A stretch of 64,000 nt of DNA from Bdellovibrio sp. NC01 (GTDB lineage: Bacteria > Bdellovibrionota > Bdellovibrionia > Bdellovibrionales > Bdellovibrionaceae), in assembly GCF_006874625.1 (NCBI RefSeq), contig NZ_CP030034.1, forward strand, positions 310,001 to 374,000, in the 5' to 3' direction. Position 1 is the stretch's first letter; every line of letters starts with the position of its first letter. Below, piece by piece: positions 62,010-64,000 of this stretch. A program made the position numbers and the translations under genes. Below the pieces are notes generated by a model. That model ran no database searches, was not told the origin of the DNA, and saw only the letters and a program-made list of their open reading frames with translations.

Positions 62010-62609
62010 ATGACAATGAAGACGTTATCCGTTCTATTCGTTTTATTTTCGCTTTCTGCAAACGCGCAAGTTTTGGGCGAGCTGAAAGGCCAAGGCCAAA
62101 TTAACGCGAGCTACGCAAACTTCGACGGTTCTTCAACGAAAAGAAGCAGCCCGTGCAATGTCGCGATGAACATTCATGCAGACGCAAAGTCTGTTGCTGT
62201 TGAGTTCTCAGTGTTCGAATGCTCGAAACTGACTTCATGGAATGATTGGCCGGTCGCTTATTCTATCGTGGGCGATAAATTGGTTGATGCGAACGGCGTG
62301 CAAAAAGGTTCTGTGCTTGCAGATGGCAGCTATCAATTCACTGAAGTTCTAGAGTCTTCGCAAACATACATGGACTACCACTATGATTTCGATTGCCGTA
62401 TGTCTTACATCGGTAAAAAAACTCTGACTTTGCAAAATAAAATCACTTACAACCTAAAAGAGATCAATGGCTCTTGGATTTTGCACCGTACAGCTTCTGA
62501 AGATCGCCAAGCTTGGAAGTCTCGTCGTGACTACGACAGATGCCCTGCCGTGACGATTCCAACGAAGTTGGGTTCTTCAACTGATCTGACTGTGACTTTA
62601 TCTAAGTAA
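62010..62609 (+). CDS. Secreted protein of unknown function
   Basis: A 199-aa protein with a signal peptide (MKTLSVLFVLFSLSANA from the second Met) and a mature domain with four cysteines (near 48, 75, 129 and 180), probably two disulphides. Beta-rich sequence with many Tyr and Trp suggests a small lipocalin-like or barrel domain, but I recognise no family. AAGGGG precedes both possible ATGs (62010 and 62016). A terminator follows directly, so it is expressed alone. Confidence 0.65.
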   Translation: MTMKTLSVLFVLFSLSANAQVLGELKGQGQINASYANFDGSSTKRSSPCNVAMNIHADAKSVAVEFSVFECSKLTSWNDWPVAYSIVGDKLVDANGVQKGSVLADGSYQFTEVLESSQTYMDYHYDFDCRMSYIGKKTLTLQNKITYNLKEINGSWILHRTASEDRQAWKSRRDYDRCPAVTIPTKLGSSTDLTVTLSK

Positions 62610-62635
62610 TTTAGTCTGGACGAATTTTAGACAAT

Positions 62636-62670
62636 AAAAAAGGGAACCGTGTGGTTCCCTTTTTTATTTT
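62636..62670. terminator. Bidirectional terminator
   Basis: AGGGAACC (62641-62648) pairs with GGTTCCCT (62653-62660) around GTGT, with A-run and T-run flanks. It separates the secreted protein gene from the convergent speA. Confidence 0.9.
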
Positions 62671-62684
62671 TAAAGAATGAATTC

Positions 62685-64000
62685 TTATTCTGCTTCTTCC
62701 AAGTATGTGTAACCTGAAAGACCTTCTTCGTAGTGCTTGATCAGAAGTTTTGCTTCTTGTTTTGTGATCGTACCACGTTGGATAGATTCCTCTGTCGCTT
62801 GACGAACGTTATCAACCATTTCTGAACGGCCGTACTGAACGTAAGAAAGAACCTCAGTCACAGTGTCGCCTGGAACGTAGTGGTCAATTGTGTAGCCCAC
62901 GCCATTCAAAGAGATATGAACTGCATCCGTATCACCGAATAGATTGTGCAAGTCGCCCAAGATCTCTTGGTACGCGCCCGTTAGGAACACACCCAAGTAG
63001 TATTGTTGGCCGTCTTCGTATTTGTGCAAACGAACTGTATCTTTGGGCTCGCCTGATTCTGTGTCGATGAATTTTTCAATCACACCATCAGAGTCACAAG
63101 TCAAATCCGCCAAAGTTGCTTCACGAGTCGGCTCTTCGCCTAGACGGTGAATTGGCAACACTGGGAACAACTGACCAACAGCCCAAGAGTCAGGAAGCGA
63201 TTGGAACAAAGAGAAGTTCGAGTAATAAGTGTCGCACAACTCTTTAGACAAGACCGCGATGATGTCTTCAGTGTCCGGAACTGTCTTCGCTAATTTCACC
63301 ATCTTAGTTGCGATAGTGAAGTACATTGATTCACACCACGCGCGTTGTTCTAGTGAAAGAACGCCATATGTGAACAACTGCAAAGTTTCGTTTTTCGATT
63401 GTTCAAGGTCATTGAAACATTCGTTGATATTGTCTTTGTTCACTTTTTCGAAAATGTACTGCATGTCTTGCATGATCGAAGGATCAGCTTTTGTTGCAGG
63501 ACGAGGCGGTTCGTTACGGTGAAGGTCATTCATACCCAAAACGTTGAAAACCAAAACCGAGTGATGGGCCACCAAGAAGCGGCCTGACTCAGTTACGATG
63601 TTTGGATGTGGAATGCCTTTTTCATCGCAAAGAGTTTGCACGACCGACACGATGTCGTTCGCGTATTCTTGCTCAGAATAGTTCACAGAGCTGTCAGAGT
63701 GACCTGAACCGTCGTAGTCGATACCAAGACCGCCACCAACGTCCAAATACTTCAAGCCTGTTGCGCCCATTTTGTAAAGCTCAGTGAAGAAGCGCGCGCC
63801 TTCTTTCAAAGATGATTTGATAGATTGAATAGCAGGAACTTGCGAACCGATGTGGTAATGCATTAGTTCCAAGCACTCAAGCATGCCTTCAGCTTTCAAG
63901 TACTCAACGCCGTCTACGATTTCAGAAGCCGTTAGACCGAACTTAGAACGAGCACCCGAAGAATCAACCCATTTACCAGCGCCTTGAGTGTTCAATTTTG
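62685..64000 (-). CDS. speA: Biosynthetic arginine decarboxylase SpeA (C-terminal part, 5' end beyond window)
   Basis: About 438 residues of a PLP-dependent, alanine-racemase-fold decarboxylase run off the right edge; the frame is open to base 64000. SpeA motifs are present: GKWVDSSGARSKFGLTASEI at the start, HYHIGSQVPAI, YLDVGGGLGIDYDGS, VTESGRFLVAHHSVL, CDSDGVIEKF and HISLNGVGYTIDHYVPGDT. It makes agmatine from arginine; with the ureohydrolase at 55440-56507 this gives putrescine. Roughly the first third of the protein is outside the window. Confidence 0.95.
   Translation of the reverse strand, partial: KLNTQGAGKWVDSSGARSKFGLTASEIVDGVEYLKAEGMLECLELMHYHIGSQVPAIQSIKSSLKEGARFFTELYKMGATGLKYLDVGGGLGIDYDGSGHSDSSVNYSEQEYANDIVSVVQTLCDEKGIPHPNIVTESGRFLVAHHSVLVFNVLGMNDLHRNEPPRPATKADPSIMQDMQYIFEKVNKDNINECFNDLEQSKNETLQLFTYGVLSLEQRAWCESMYFTIATKMVKLAKTVPDTEDIIAVLSKELCDTYYSNFSLFQSLPDSWAVGQLFPVLPIHRLGEEPTREATLADLTCDSDGVIEKFIDTESGEPKDTVRLHKYEDGQQYYLGVFLTGAYQEILGDLHNLFGDTDAVHISLNGVGYTIDHYVPGDTVTEVLSYVQYGRSEMVDNVRQATEESIQRGTITKQEAKLLIKHYEEGLSGYTYLEEAE

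Overview
The window looks like chromosomal DNA of a predatory or predator-related member of the Bdellovibrionota (Bdellovibrio-like). The pointers are a TIGR02147-family regulator next to a very large secreted fibre with a C-terminal peptidase S74 intramolecular chaperone, a high share of secreted and outer-membrane proteins, and a mix of housekeeping genes typical of that phylum. This is inference from gene content; no 16S gene is present.

Layout. 1-15.8 kb is a chromosomal accessory stretch of small enzymes and secreted proteins: GFA protein, outer-membrane barrel, alpha/beta hydrolase, SDR, DoxX, aldo/keto reductase with a divergent AraC regulator, two RibD/DHFR-like reductases, an MFS efflux pump, an RNase D-like exonuclease, a TIGR02147 regulator and the 914-aa S74 fibre. 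From about 15.85 to 37.9 kb lies a genomic island, visibly more AT-rich in many genes, ending 12 bp from the 3' end of a tRNA-Ser(GGA) gene. Its left part holds a large serine recombinase, an HNH/zinc protein and a Gabija-type pair (OLD-family ATPase/TOPRIM nuclease plus UvrD-like helicase), with a third tightly linked gene for a ComEC-type metallo-beta-lactamase-fold hydrolase. Its right part starts with an excisionase-like protein and a divergent tyrosine recombinase. It then carries a small outer-membrane protein and lipoprotein, two paralogous XRE repressors about 10 kb apart, and a GmrSD-like DUF262/DUF1524 protein preceded by a shortened paralogue without the HNH histidine and a DnaA-like AAA+ ATPase. 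A DUF429 protein and a TerY-P (YegL-YegK-YegI-like) triad of vWA protein, PP2C phosphatase and kinase follow. A composite sequence element recurs in four intergenic gaps of this part and may be a shared operator.

38-64 kb is core chromosome: type III polyketide synthase, AmpG-like permease with an adenosine deaminase-family protein, HNH/GNAT pair, SlyD, YajQ, RRM protein, the tesA-ybbA-ybbP cluster, Sua5, a CofE-like ligase, an ornithine-lipid-type acyltransferase pair, DNA polymerase IV, a lipoprotein with a near-consensus sigma-54 promoter, an ArsC/Spx-like protein, an agmatinase-family enzyme, a peptide ABC transporter lacking ATPase genes, a chemoreceptor, and the C-terminal part of arginine decarboxylase SpeA. 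SpeA plus the ureohydrolase suggests arginine-to-putrescine synthesis.

Most interesting are the three-gene Gabija variant, the GmrSD-like cassette with its catalytically dead paralogue and AAA+ partner, the repeated island element, and several hairpins that bury start codons or ribosome binding sites (type III PKS, tesA, fibre gene). Coordinates given for starts often differ from the longest reading frame because a Shine-Dalgarno (SD) site favours an internal start; this is stated in each entry.
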